Of a DNA stretch of 64,000 nt, positions 52,427 to 61,010 are shown in pieces. The position numbers and the translations under genes were made by a program. Every line of letters begins with the position of its first letter. The stretch's first letter is position 1. Source of the stretch: Schlegelella_A sp036263655. Its GTDB lineage: Bacteria > Pseudomonadota > Gammaproteobacteria > Burkholderiales > Burkholderiaceae_C. The stretch is from contig DATAGP010000015.1 of NCBI GenBank assembly GCA_036263655.1, positions 10,423 to 74,422 of the forward strand. Direction: 5' to 3'. Under the pieces are notes generated by a model, which did no database searches, was not told the origin of the DNA, and was given only the letters and a program-made list of their open reading frames with translations.

Positions 52427-52719
52427 TGGACGGCGACAGCGCCGGCGCGGACGCGCCGGACCGGCCATCGCTCATCGAGTACCCGTCGCCGTTCCCGATC
52501 AAGGTGATGGGAACCAACGTCGACGGCTTCGTGCACGCCGTCACGGCCATCGTCCGGCGCTTCGATCCGGTGTTCGACGCCGCGACCGTCGAGCTGCGTC
52601 CGAGCAGCGGCGGCAAGTACCTCGGCGTGACCGTCACCGTGACGGCGACCAGCCGCGAGCAGCTCGACGAGCTGTACCGGACGCTGTCGACGCATCCGAT
52701 GGTCCGCGTCGTCCTCTGA
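52426..52719 (+). CDS. DUF493 family protein (YbeD-like), 97 aa
   Basis: Small ACT-like-fold protein typically encoded between a D-amino acid/PBP gene and lipB. Core: IEYPSPFPIKVMGTNVDGFVHAVTAIVRRF, SSGGKYLGVTVTVTATSREQLDELYRTLSTHPMVRVVL. ATG overlaps the lipoprotein stop by one base. Regulatory role in lipoate metabolism is suspected but not shown. Confidence 0.88.
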   Translation: MDGDSAGADAPDRPSLIEYPSPFPIKVMGTNVDGFVHAVTAIVRRFDPVFDAATVELRPSSGGKYLGVTVTVTATSREQLDELYRTLSTHPMVRVVL

Positions 52720-52738
52720 GCCGCGGCCGGTCGCGGCG

Positions 52739-53410
52739 ATGATCGTCAAGCGCCTCGGCCGCGTCGCCTACGACCATGCCTTCGAGGCGATGCGCGCCTT
52801 CACGGCGGCGCGCACGCCGCAGAGCCCCGACGAGCTCTGGCTCTGCGAGCATCCGCCGGTGTTCACGCAGGGCATCGCCGGGCGCGCGGAGCACGTGCTC
52901 GACGCCGGCGCGATCCCGGTCGTCGCCACCGACCGCGGCGGTCAGGTGACGTATCACGGCCCTGGACAGGTGGTCGCGTATCCGCTCGTCGATCTGCGCC
53001 GGCTCGGCATCTACGTCAAGGAATACGTGTTCCGGCTCGAGCAGGCCGTCCTGAAGACGCTCGAGACGTTCGCCGTCACCGGCCACCGCGTCCGCGGCGA
53101 GCCGGGCATCTATGTGCGTCTGGACGACCCGTTCGGCCATTCCGCTCTCCCGGCAGCCACCACGGGTGGCGACGTCTTCGCGGGGCTGGGCAAGATCGCC
53201 GCGATCGGCGTCAAGGTGAGCCGCCACTGCACCTACCACGGCCTCGCCCTCAACGTGGCGATGGACCTGCGTCCCTTCTCGCGCATCGACCCGTGCGGCC
53301 ACGCCGGACTGCGAACGGTGGACCTTTCTACAATCGGGGTCCCGGCCGCATGGGACGACGTGGCGGCCCCGCTCGGCGACAAGCTCGCCGCCTACCTCAG
53401 CCCTCGATGA
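52739..53410 (+). CDS. lipB: Octanoyl-[acyl-carrier-protein]:protein transferase LipB, 223 aa
   Basis: Transfers octanoyl from ACP to lipoyl domains, first step of lipoate synthesis. RGGQVTYHGPGQVVAYPLVDLRR and KIAAIGVKVSRHCTYHGLALNV are present; catalytic Cys in IDPCGHAGLRT and Lys in GLGKIAAIG. A short insert (PFGHSALPAATTGGDVFAG) before GLGK is unusual. Its stop overlaps the lipA ATG (ATGA). Confidence 0.93.
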   Translation: MIVKRLGRVAYDHAFEAMRAFTAARTPQSPDELWLCEHPPVFTQGIAGRAEHVLDAGAIPVVATDRGGQVTYHGPGQVVAYPLVDLRRLGIYVKEYVFRLEQAVLKTLETFAVTGHRVRGEPGIYVRLDDPFGHSALPAATTGGDVFAGLGKIAAIGVKVSRHCTYHGLALNVAMDLRPFSRIDPCGHAGLRTVDLSTIGVPAAWDDVAAPLGDKLAAYLSPR

Positions 53411-54414
53411 CCCCCCCGCCGACCGACGCCGCGACCGCCGAGCCGAAGCCGTACGACGCCACGCTCAAGCAGAAGGCGGAAGCGAAGACGGCGCGGATCC
53501 CGATCCGCATCGTGCCGGCGGGCGAGGCACTGAAGAAGCCGGACTGGATCCGCGTCAAGGCCGGCTCGCCGAGCACCCGCTTCTACGAGATCAAGCAGAT
53601 CCTGCGCGAGCACCGCCTGCACACGGTGTGCGAGGAAGCGTCGTGCCCGAACATCGGCGAGTGCTTCGGCAAGGGCACCGCGACGTTCATGATCATGGGC
53701 GACAAGTGCACGCGGCGCTGCCCGTTCTGCGACGTCGGGCACGGCCGGCCCGACCCGCTCGACGCGGACGAGCCGCTCAACCTCGCGCGGACGATCGCGG
53801 CCCTGAAGCTGAAGTACGTGGTCATCACCAGCGTCGACCGCGACGACCTGCGCGACGGCGGCGCGGCGCACTTCGTCGCCTGCATCCAGAAGACGCGCGA
53901 GCTCTCGCCCTGGACCCGGATCGAGATCCTCACGCCGGACTTCCGCGGCCGCATGGACCGGGCGCTCGAGATCCTGAAGGCGGCGCCGCCCGACGTGATG
54001 AACCACAACCTCGAGACGGCGCCGCGGCTCTACAAGCAAGCGCGGCCCGGATCGGACTACGCGTACTCGCTCAACCTCCTGAGGCGCTTCAAGGAGTTCG
54101 CGCCGCACGTGCCGACGAAGAGCGGCGTGATGGTCGGCCTCGGCGAGACGGACGACGAGATCCTGCAGGTCATGCGCGACATGCGCGCCCATGGCATCGA
54201 CATGCTGACGATCGGCCAGTACCTCTCGCCGAGCGGCCACCACCTGCCGGTGCGGCGCTACGTGCATCCCGACACCTTCCGCATGTTCGAAGCCGAGGCG
54301 AAGGCGATGGGCTTCACGCACGCCGCCGTCGGCGCGCTCGTCCGCTCGAGCTACCACGCCGACGAGCAGGCGCACGCCGCCGGCGTGGGCGGGGCAATCG
54401 CCGGCGCCGCCTGA
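53407..54414 (+). CDS. lipA: Lipoyl synthase LipA, 335 aa
   Basis: Radical SAM enzyme inserting two sulfurs into octanoyl chains. Auxiliary 4Fe-4S cluster Cys set in TVCEEASCPNIGECF; radical SAM CxxxCxxC in CTRRCPFC; NHNLETAPRLY and SSYHADEQ at the end are typical. ATG 53407 chosen because of coupling with lipB. A zinc-ribbon protein gene starts at the very next base after the stop. Confidence 0.96.
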   Translation: MTPPPTDAATAEPKPYDATLKQKAEAKTARIPIRIVPAGEALKKPDWIRVKAGSPSTRFYEIKQILREHRLHTVCEEASCPNIGECFGKGTATFMIMGDKCTRRCPFCDVGHGRPDPLDADEPLNLARTIAALKLKYVVITSVDRDDLRDGGAAHFVACIQKTRELSPWTRIEILTPDFRGRMDRALEILKAAPPDVMNHNLETAPRLYKQARPGSDYAYSLNLLRRFKEFAPHVPTKSGVMVGLGETDDEILQVMRDMRAHGIDMLTIGQYLSPSGHHLPVRRYVHPDTFRMFEAEAKAMGFTHAAVGALVRSSYHADEQAHAAGVGGAIAGAA

Positions 54415-55386
54415 GTGGCCGGCGCCGCCGTCACCGCCGAGCACCCCTTCGCCTGCGGCAATTGCCGCAAGCTCATGCAGCGGCTGACGCTGCCGGGCCA
54501 TTACGGCAGCCGGGTCGAGATCGACCTCTGCCCGCACTGCGACCTGGTCTGGTTCGACTTCACGGAGACGGCGCAGATCACCGGTCCCTCGCTGCTCGAG
54601 CTGATCGGCGTCATGGCGACATCGCAGACGCTGCCGCACGAGATGCTGCATGCGAAGACCGCGTGCCCGCGCTGCGGCGGCAACGTGAAGATCGTCTACA
54701 ACCAGTCGCGATGGGGACGCTCGACCCAGCTGCAGTGCCTCCGGCGGCACGGGGCCTACCAGTCGTTCGCGCAGTTCCTCGGCGAGAAGGGCCTGCTGCG
54801 GCCGATGTCGCGCGTCGACCGGGCCCGGCTGGTGCGCGACCGCGGCCACATCGACTGCGTCAACTGCGGCGCGCGCATCGACGCCGCCGACGAGACCTGC
54901 TCGTTCTGTCGCTCGGTGCCCAGCCTGCTCGACGTCGCCCGCCTGGCGCGCGCGCTCGATCCGCACGAGATGCTCGAGCCGCATGCTGCCCATGCGACGC
55001 CGGCCCTGCAGCAGGCGATGCAATGCGCGGCCTGCGGCGTCGCCCTGCCGCCCGGCGAGACCGTGAGCTGCTCCGCGTGCGGCGCGACGCTGGCGATCAC
55101 GCGGCTCGCCGACGCGCACGCCAGCGTCGCGGCCCTCGCGCCGGCCCTCCGGGCGGCGACCGATCGACCGCCGCCGAAGGTCGTGCAGCGGCGGCTGGAG
55201 GCGCTCGCGGGCGACATCCCGCGGCGCCGCGAGTGGGTCGCGGGCATGGAGGCCGACGCGCGCGAGCGGCGGGGCCACGGCGAGGATTCCTTCGACTGGT
55301 CGTCGCTGTGGAGCCGGCGCACGAATCCGGTCCGCGCCGTCCTGCTCGCCCTCGCCGCGTGGTGGGTCTGGAACCGCCTGCGGTGA
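54415..55386 (+). CDS. Zinc-ribbon membrane-anchored protein, 323 aa
   Basis: Starts at GTG directly after the lipA stop. Seven CxxC pairs (CGNC, CPHC, CPRC, CVNC, CSFC, CAAC, CSAC) indicate three or more zinc-ribbon modules. A basic region near residues 250-290 precedes one C-terminal TM helix (VRAVLLALAAWWVWNRLR). Function unknown, no family name recognised. The next gene overlaps its stop (GTGA). Confidence 0.75.
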   Translation: MAGAAVTAEHPFACGNCRKLMQRLTLPGHYGSRVEIDLCPHCDLVWFDFTETAQITGPSLLELIGVMATSQTLPHEMLHAKTACPRCGGNVKIVYNQSRWGRSTQLQCLRRHGAYQSFAQFLGEKGLLRPMSRVDRARLVRDRGHIDCVNCGARIDAADETCSFCRSVPSLLDVARLARALDPHEMLEPHAAHATPALQQAMQCAACGVALPPGETVSCSACGATLAITRLADAHASVAALAPALRAATDRPPPKVVQRRLEALAGDIPRRREWVAGMEADARERRGHGEDSFDWSSLWSRRTNPVRAVLLALAAWWVWNRLR

Positions 55387-56258
55387 CGCCCTCCGGCGCG
55401 TCGGAGGGCGCAGCAGGCGCGGGCCCCGGCCACCCGGTGACGGCGACGCTCCTCGCGCTCGGCGCGATCGCGCTGTGGGCGACCCTGGCGTCCCTCGGCG
55501 TGGCGCTGGCGCACGTGCCACCCTTCCTCCTGACCGGCCTGGCGCTGATGATCGGCAGCGTTCCTGCCTGGCCGCTGATGCGCCAGTGGCGCGTGCCCGC
55601 ATCGACCCTGCTGCTGGGCGTGTTCGGCCTGTTCGGCTTCCACTTCCTGTTGTTCGTCGCGCTTCGCCACGCGCCGCCGATCGAAGCCAACCTCGTCAAC
55701 TATCTCTGGCCGCTCCTCATCGTCGTCCTCGCGCCGGTGCTGCTGCCGGCCGTGCGGCTGCGGCCGGTCCACGTGCTGGCGGCGCTGGCAGGCTTCGCCG
55801 GCGCCGCCCTCGCCATCCTGGGTGGCCGCGATGTCTCGGGCACCCTCGCCTGGGGATACCTGCCCGCGCTCGGCTCGGCCTTCATCTGGGCCACGTATTC
55901 GCTGCTCACCCGACGCGTGCCCCACTTCTCCACCGCCGCCATCGGCTTGTTCGGACTCGTCTCCGGCATCCTCGCGCTCGCCTGCCACGTCTGGCTGGAG
56001 CCGTCGACGGCGCTGTCGGCGCGCGACTGGATGCTGCTCGTGCTCACGGGGCTCGGCCCCCTGGGCGCCGCGTTCTTCCTGTGGGATGCCGCGCTCAAGC
56101 GCGGCGATGCCGTGCGCGTCGGCATCCTCAGCTATCTGACGCCGCTCGCATCGACGCTGCTGCTGGCCGCCACGACCGGACGGCCGCTGACCGCATGGGT
56201 CGCCGTCGCAGCCGTGCTGATCGTCGGTTCGGCCCTGGTCGGCATGCGGGCTCGCTGA
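55383..56258 (+). CDS. EamA/DMT family transporter, 291 aa
   Basis: Ten-TM transporter of the drug/metabolite superfamily. First EamA repeat from ALGAIALWATLASLGVALAHVPPFLLTGLALMIG, second from LPALGSAFIWATYSLLTRRVPHFST. Family includes aromatic amino acid exporters (YddG-like); APPIEANLVNYLWPLLIVV resembles YddG. GTG start coupled to the zinc-ribbon gene. Substrate not determined. Confidence 0.87.
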   Translation: MTPSGASEGAAGAGPGHPVTATLLALGAIALWATLASLGVALAHVPPFLLTGLALMIGSVPAWPLMRQWRVPASTLLLGVFGLFGFHFLLFVALRHAPPIEANLVNYLWPLLIVVLAPVLLPAVRLRPVHVLAALAGFAGAALAILGGRDVSGTLAWGYLPALGSAFIWATYSLLTRRVPHFSTAAIGLFGLVSGILALACHVWLEPSTALSARDWMLLVLTGLGPLGAAFFLWDAALKRGDAVRVGILSYLTPLASTLLLAATTGRPLTAWVAVAAVLIVGSALVGMRAR

Positions 56259-56316
56259 GGCACTGGGCCCATTCGCGACAATCACGGCCCGGCCAGGCGC
56301 CGAGACGAGAGCTCAG

Positions 56317-56997
56317 ATGCATCGACGACAGATCACCGGCCTCCTGGCAGCCACCGCCTGCCTCGCCACAACCCCGCTGCTGCGAGCGGCCGACGTGAGC
56401 CAGGCCGAGGCGGCCACCGGCCTGCGCGCCGCGCTCGAGCGCGGTGCACAGGCGGCGGTGTCGTTGCTCGGCCGCGAGGATGGCTTTCTCGGCAATCCGA
56501 AGGTCCGCATCCCCTTGCCCAAGTTCCTAGAGGACGCGGCCAAGTTGCTCAAGCTGGCCGGCCAGCAGAAGCGGGTCGACGAGCTCGTCACGGCCATGAA
56601 CCGGGCCGCGGAAGCCGCCGTGCCCGAGGCGAGGAGCCTGCTGGTCGACGCGGTGAAATCGATGAGCGTCGGCGACGCCCGCCGCATCATCGGTGGCGGC
56701 GAGGACTCCGTGACGCGCTTCTTCGCCGAAAAGACGCGGGTGCCTCTCGGCGAGCGCTTCCTGCCGATCGTGACCCGCGAGACGCGGCGCGTCGACCTCG
56801 CCGCACGCTTCAACGCCGTCGCCCGCAGGGCCGCCGACATGGGCCTCCTGAAGGGCGACGATGCCGACATCGAGCGCTACGTGACGCGCAAGGCCCTGGA
56901 CGGCCTCTACTTCATGATCGGCGAGGAAGAGCGGAAGATCCGCCGCGACCCGATTGGCACCGGCAGCGCCATCCTCGCCAAGGTGTTCGGGCGCTGA
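56317..56997 (+). CDS. DUF4197 family exported protein, 226 aa
   Basis: Signal peptide MHRRQITGLLAATACLATTP, cleaved near LLRAADV. Mature protein is helical with the DUF4197 pattern: GLRAALERGAQAAVSLLGREDGFLGNPKVRIPLP, SMSVGDARRIIGGGEDSVTRFFAEKT, and C-terminal ALDGLYFMIGEEERKIRRDPIGTGSAILAKVFG. Periplasmic; function unknown. Confidence 0.85.
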   Translation: MHRRQITGLLAATACLATTPLLRAADVSQAEAATGLRAALERGAQAAVSLLGREDGFLGNPKVRIPLPKFLEDAAKLLKLAGQQKRVDELVTAMNRAAEAAVPEARSLLVDAVKSMSVGDARRIIGGGEDSVTRFFAEKTRVPLGERFLPIVTRETRRVDLAARFNAVARRAADMGLLKGDDADIERYVTRKALDGLYFMIGEEERKIRRDPIGTGSAILAKVFGR

Positions 56998-57008
56998 CGC
57001 GCGGCGAG

Positions 57009-58145
57009 TCAGAGCCCGCGCGAGAGCTCGAACATCAGTGCCGCCGGCAGCGAGCTCGCGACGACGTCACGACCGATGCGCGCCATCTTCGCGCCGTTCG
57101 TTCCCGACATCTCGAAGGTCGAGCCCTGCTCCAGGATCTCGATGAACACGAAGTCCGGCACCTCCGCGAGGATCTCGTCGCGGAAGTGAGCGAACCGCCC
57201 GCCCTTCTGGATCGACTCGACGATGATGGCGTGGGGCAGGCCCTCGCGGCAGAAGCTCGCCGCTTCGTCGATCGAGCTCACGAAGTCGACCAGCATGCTC
57301 ATGTTGCGCAGTGCGTCCCGTATCACGAGCCGCATCTCGCGCCGCGAGGCGACGACGAGCACGTGGCTGCCGGCGAGCGCCTTGGAGTTGCCCGACTGGG
57401 TCGCGCTGTCGTCGATCTCGGTGGCCGAGAGGCCCTCCATCTCGTCGCCGACGGTCTGCGGGAACTCGATCGCCAGCGTCGTGACGCCGTCGTGGTCCTT
57501 GCGCTCGACGCCGAGGTTCATGGTCCACGAGGTCTGTTCAATGAGCCGCCAGGTCAGGGAGTCCAGCCGGGGCGGCGGCGCCATGGTGACGCTCTCGTCC
57601 ACCTGGTCGGCCGGCCGGTGGGCGAAGCGGCAGCTGAGTCGCGCGTGCACCGGCCAGGTCATGAAGTCGACCTTGAAGGCGATGTGCGCGTGGGCGTTCG
57701 CCAGCGCCCAGTCGAGGATCGCATTGAGCAGGCTGAACAGCAGCGAGCCGTCGACGATGACGCGCGCCGACTTGAGCTGCGGCTTCAGGGCGATGCCGCG
57801 CGCCTGCGTCTCGCGGCTGCGCAGCGTGAGCACGCTCTTCAGCACTTCCTCGAGCTGCAGCACCTCGTGCGACTGGCGCACGCGCCCGCTCGCGAAGCGG
57901 GTCAGCTGCTGTCCGATCATGCCCGCCTGGCGTGCCTGCTCGACCTCGTCGCGCAGCGCTCGCAGGCCGGCCCGATCGATCTGCCCGGTGGACGTGAGGA
58001 GGTGGATGCGCTCAAGCGCGGCCGTCAGCGGCTCGGCGATCTCCATGCCGACCTGCGAGACGAGCTCGTGCCAGCGCTCGTCCGGGTCGGGCGTGTTGAC
58101 GCGGGGGGCTCCGGCGGCGCCGGCGGGACGGGTTTGGGTGGACAT
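57009..58145 (-). CDS. Degenerate two-component-like signalling protein, 378 aa
   Basis: N-terminal helical region (~20-100), a GHKL ATPase-like region (~110-245; LLFSLLNAILDWALANAHAHI), and a receiver-like C-terminal domain (~265-375; HVLVVASRREMRLVIRDALRN). There is no SHELRTP phospho-acceptor box, the ATPase lacks clear G-boxes, and the receiver has Glu-Ser (AIIVESIQ) instead of the acceptor Asp. It appears to be a non-phosphorylated scaffold or sensor. ATG 58145 chosen; GTG 58172 is possible. Converges on the DUF4197 gene. Confidence 0.65.
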   Translation of the reverse strand: MSTQTRPAGAAGAPRVNTPDPDERWHELVSQVGMEIAEPLTAALERIHLLTSTGQIDRAGLRALRDEVEQARQAGMIGQQLTRFASGRVRQSHEVLQLEEVLKSVLTLRSRETQARGIALKPQLKSARVIVDGSLLFSLLNAILDWALANAHAHIAFKVDFMTWPVHARLSCRFAHRPADQVDESVTMAPPPRLDSLTWRLIEQTSWTMNLGVERKDHDGVTTLAIEFPQTVGDEMEGLSATEIDDSATQSGNSKALAGSHVLVVASRREMRLVIRDALRNMSMLVDFVSSIDEAASFCREGLPHAIIVESIQKGGRFAHFRDEILAEVPDFVFIEILEQGSTFEMSGTNGAKMARIGRDVVASSLPAALMFELSRGL

Positions 58146-58306
58146 GCGGCGGTGGTTCTGGCGCGGGCTCACAGGCCTGACTCGGTCGCTGCAGTGTCCG
58201 GGCGGGCCCCGAGCGGCGCCAGGGAACCCGTCTGCCGGGGCCGACCCCCTGTTCAGAAACCGGCGAAATGTGACAACTTGTTCACTGTTTTCGCCATAAA
58301 GTTTCC

Positions 58307-59623
58307 TCAGATCGCTCCGGCGTCCCTGAGCAAACGGATCGCGGCGGCGTCCAGCCCGTACTCGGCCAGGACCTCATCGGTGTCCTCGCCCAGCAGCGGC
58401 GGCGGGCGTCGATACTGGACCGGCGTCCGGGCGAGCTTGATCGGGCTGGCCACCAGGCGCACGCTTCCGGCCAGCGCGTGCGGCAGATCGATCGTCATGC
58501 GCCGCGCGAGCACCTGCGGGTCGGCGAAGACGTCGGCCAGGTCGTTGATCGGGCCGCACGGCACCTTGGCGGCCTCCAGTGCGGCCAGCCAGTCCGCGCG
58601 CGTGCGCTGGGCCAGGCGTTCGGCGAGCAGCGGCACCAGCTCGGCACGGTGCCGGACCCGGTCGGCATTGCGGACGAAGCGCAGGTCGCGGGCGAGCTCC
58701 GCGCAGCCCGCCACTTCGCAGAATCGCGCGAACTGGGCATCGTTGCCGACGGCGAGGATCAGGTGTCCGTCGGCGACGGCGAAGACCTGATAGGGAACGA
58801 TGTTCTGGTGCGCGTTGCCGGCCCGCTCCGGCGCGACCCCGGTGGCGAGGTAGCCGGCACCGAGGTTGGCGAGCATCGCCACCTGGGTGTCGAGCAGGGC
58901 CATGTCGATCGCCTGGCCCTCGCCGGTCCGGTCGCGGTGGCGAAGGGCTGCGAGGATGGCGGTGGCGGCGTACATGCCGGTGAAGAGGTCGGCAACGGCG
59001 ACGCCGACCTTCTGCGGCCCGCCGCCCGGAGCGCTGTCGTCGACCTCCGCGCGCGACGGTCCGGTCACGCTCATCAGGCCGCCGCGGCCCTGGATGGCGT
59101 AGTCGTAGCCCGCCTGCTCGCGGTACGGACCAGTCTGCCCGTAGCCCGTGATGGAGCAATAGACCAGGCGGGGATTCAGGGCGAGCAAGGACGCGGCGTC
59201 CAGACCCTGCCGGGCCATGTCGCCGACCTTGAAGTTCTCGATCAGCACGTCGGCGCGCGCGGCCATCGTGCGCACGAGGTTGGTGCCCTGCGGCGTCGAC
59301 AGGTCCACCGTGATCGATCGCTTGTTGCGGTTGGCGCCGAGGTAGTACGCGGCCTCGGCGGTCTCGCGTCCTTGCGTGTCCTTCAGGAAAGGCGGGCCCC
59401 ACCCCCGCGTGTCGTCGCCGCCGGGGTGCCCTTTGCCGGGCGGCCGCTCGATCTTGATGACGTCCGCGCCCAGGTCGGCCAGCGTCTGCGTGCACCACGG
59501 TCCGGCCAGGACGCGGGTGAGGTCGAGCACCCGCAGCCCGGCGAGCGCCGCCGGCGACGTGGGCGACGCAGAGCCCTCGCCGCCGGCGGGATCGGGCGAT
59601 GCGCGCGAAGAGCTTTCGTCCAT
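58307..59623 (-). CDS. CaiB/BaiF family CoA-transferase, 438 aa
   Basis: Class III CoA-transferase. GLRVLDLTRVLAGPWCTQTLADLGADVIKIERPPGKGHP is the typical start; the catalytic Asp lies in VGVAVADLFTGMYAATAI, followed by ALLDTQVAMLANLG. Acyl substrate unknown (carnitine, oxalate, benzylsuccinate and others use this family). A polar 25-residue N-terminal tail precedes the domain. GACAAT lies 5 bases before the ATG. No acyl-CoA genes are adjacent. Confidence 0.92.
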   Translation of the reverse strand: MDESSSRASPDPAGGEGSASPTSPAALAGLRVLDLTRVLAGPWCTQTLADLGADVIKIERPPGKGHPGGDDTRGWGPPFLKDTQGRETAEAAYYLGANRNKRSITVDLSTPQGTNLVRTMAARADVLIENFKVGDMARQGLDAASLLALNPRLVYCSITGYGQTGPYREQAGYDYAIQGRGGLMSVTGPSRAEVDDSAPGGGPQKVGVAVADLFTGMYAATAILAALRHRDRTGEGQAIDMALLDTQVAMLANLGAGYLATGVAPERAGNAHQNIVPYQVFAVADGHLILAVGNDAQFARFCEVAGCAELARDLRFVRNADRVRHRAELVPLLAERLAQRTRADWLAALEAAKVPCGPINDLADVFADPQVLARRMTIDLPHALAGSVRLVASPIKLARTPVQYRRPPPLLGEDTDEVLAEYGLDAAAIRLLRDAGAI

Positions 59624-59628
59624 GCGGC

Positions 59629-59634
59629 ATTGTC
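59629..59634 (-). promoter_or_regulatory. -10 element of the CoA-transferase gene
   Basis: GACAAT on the minus strand, 5 bases before the ATG; no Shine-Dalgarno. Confidence 0.4.
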
Positions 59635-59658
59635 GATCAGCCCTCCGCGAGCGGCCCC

Positions 59659-59664
59659 GATAAT
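59659..59664 (+). promoter_or_regulatory. -10 element of the small lipoprotein gene
   Basis: GATAAT, 6 bases before ATG 59671; back-to-back with the CoA-transferase promoter. Confidence 0.5.
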
Positions 59665-59670
59665 GACGCG

Positions 59671-60228
59671 ATGACGACGTCTGCCGGACGGCCCGGATTC
59701 CTTCGGGACCGGACGGTGCTGCTGCTCGGCCTCGTCGTCGCGGGCTGCTTCCCGACCTTCGACTGGCGTGAAGCGCGCCCCGAACGAAGCGGCGCCGCCC
59801 TGCTGTTTCCGTGTCGCCCGGACCGGCACGAGCGCGTCGTCCCGTTGGCGGGAGCCGCCGTGCGCATGCAACTGCATTCGTGCAAGGCAGGCGGCTTGAC
59901 GTTCTCTCTGGCGCTCGCCGACGTCGCCGAGCCGCTCCGCGTGGCGCCGACGCTGCTCGCCTGGCGACAGCTGACCGTCGAGAACATCGTAGGCAAGGCG
60001 GCTCTGCTCGGAGAACCCAAGGTGGCAGGGGCGACGCCGAACCCCGAAGCGCGGACCGTGCGCATCGACGGTCGGCTGCCCGACGGGCGCCCTGTCGTCG
60101 TCCATGCCGCCTTCTTCGTTAAGGGACTGAGGGTCTACCAGGCGAGCGTGGTCGGCCAGACCGAGCCGCCGCCGCGCGAATCGCTCGAGACCTTCTTCAC
60201 CGCGATCCGCCTGTCCGACTCGCCTTAG
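59671..60228 (+). CDS. Hypothetical lipoprotein, 185 aa
   Basis: N-terminal VLLLGLVVAGC is a lipobox-like signal (Cys near residue 26). The mature part starts FPTFDWREARPERSGAALLFPCRPDRHERVVPL and has three further Cys; it looks beta-rich (LHSCKAGGLTFSLALADV, VVVHAAFFVKGLRVYQASVVG). Function unknown, no family recognised. It precedes the PTS genes by 29 bases, but those seem to have their own -10 element. Confidence 0.65.
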   Translation: MTTSAGRPGFLRDRTVLLLGLVVAGCFPTFDWREARPERSGAALLFPCRPDRHERVVPLAGAAVRMQLHSCKAGGLTFSLALADVAEPLRVAPTLLAWRQLTVENIVGKAALLGEPKVAGATPNPEARTVRIDGRLPDGRPVVVHAAFFVKGLRVYQASVVGQTEPPPRESLETFFTAIRLSDSP

Positions 60229-60243
60229 CGGCACCCGAACTCA

Positions 60244-60249
60244 CATAAT
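60244..60249 (+). promoter_or_regulatory. -10 element of the PTS EIIA gene
   Basis: CATAAT, 8 bases before ATG 60258; no clear Shine-Dalgarno. Confidence 0.4.
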
Positions 60250-60257
60250 CCGCCGCC

Positions 60258-60704
60258 ATGCCCGGTCTCCTGATCATTGCCCACGCGCCGCTCGCCACGT
60301 CGCTGAAGGCAGTCGCCGAGCATGCCTACCCCGATTGCGCTGCCCTGCTGGCCGTTCTCGACGTGGAGCCGGACACGCCGATCGAAGAGGTCGAAGCCCA
60401 GGCGCGGCGGCTTCTCGAGCGCGTGCGTCGGCCCGAGGCGCTGATCCTCACCGACGTGTTCGGGGCCACGCCGTGCAACATTGCGCAGCGCCTGGCCGAT
60501 GGTGTCCAGGTGAAGGTCGTCGCCGGCGTCAACGTGCCGATGCTCTGGCGGACCCTGTGCTATGTGGACGAGTCGCTCGATGCCGTGCTCGCTCGGGCCG
60601 TCGCCGGCGCGACCCAGGGCGTCATGCAGGTGGCCACGTCACGGCCCCAGAACCAGACGCCGAAGGCGCGAAGCAGTGATCAGAACGACCATCAGGATCA
60701 GTAA
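60258..60704 (+). CDS. PTS EIIA component, mannose/fructose type, 148 aa
   Basis: Regulatory phosphotransferase protein. Phosphorylatable His9 in LLIIAHAPLATSL, and LTDVFGATPCNIAQRL as in EIIA-Man. The last ~25 residues are polar and disordered. No sugar-specific EIIB/EIIC genes are in the window, which fits the betaproteobacterial regulatory PTS, in which EIIA phosphorylation signals carbon/energy status. HPr starts inside its last 29 bases. Confidence 0.9.
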   Translation: MPGLLIIAHAPLATSLKAVAEHAYPDCAALLAVLDVEPDTPIEEVEAQARRLLERVRRPEALILTDVFGATPCNIAQRLADGVQVKVVAGVNVPMLWRTLCYVDESLDAVLARAVAGATQGVMQVATSRPQNQTPKARSSDQNDHQDQ

Positions 60705-60945
60705 CAAGCTCGGCCTGCATGCGCGCGCGTCGGCCAAGCTGACGAAGCTCGCCGGCAGCTTCAAGAGCGAGGTCTGGATGAGCCGCAACGGCCGGCGCGT
60801 GAATGCCAAGAGCATCATGGGGGTCATGATGCTGGCTGCCGGCGCTGGTTCCGAGGTCGAGCTCGAGGTCGAGGGCGAGGACGAGCAGGTCGCGACGGCC
60901 GCCATCACGGCTCTGTTCGAGGACAAGTTCGGCGAGGGCCAGTAG
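60676..60945 (+). CDS. ptsH: Phosphocarrier protein HPr, 89 aa
   Basis: Small PTS carrier. His15 phosphorylation site in NKLGLHARASAKL; the regulatory Ser lies in NAKSIMGVMML, as in HPr proteins controlled by HPr kinase. GTG start 60676 overlaps the EIIA gene by 29 bases. Passes phosphate from EI to EIIA. Confidence 0.93.
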   Translation: MIRTTIRISNKLGLHARASAKLTKLAGSFKSEVWMSRNGRRVNAKSIMGVMMLAAGAGSEVELEVEGEDEQVATAAITALFEDKFGEGQ

Positions 60946-60997
60946 ATTCCGAGCGCTGCCCGGAGTGATCCGGAGGCGGTTTCGCGGTCGCCGCTGC

Positions 60998-61003
60998 TAG
61001 CAT
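60998..61003 (+). promoter_or_regulatory. -10 element of ptsI
   Basis: TAGCAT, 7 bases before ATG 61011, in a 65-base gap after HPr. A separate weak promoter is possible. Confidence 0.3.
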
Positions 61004-61010
61004 CGATCGC

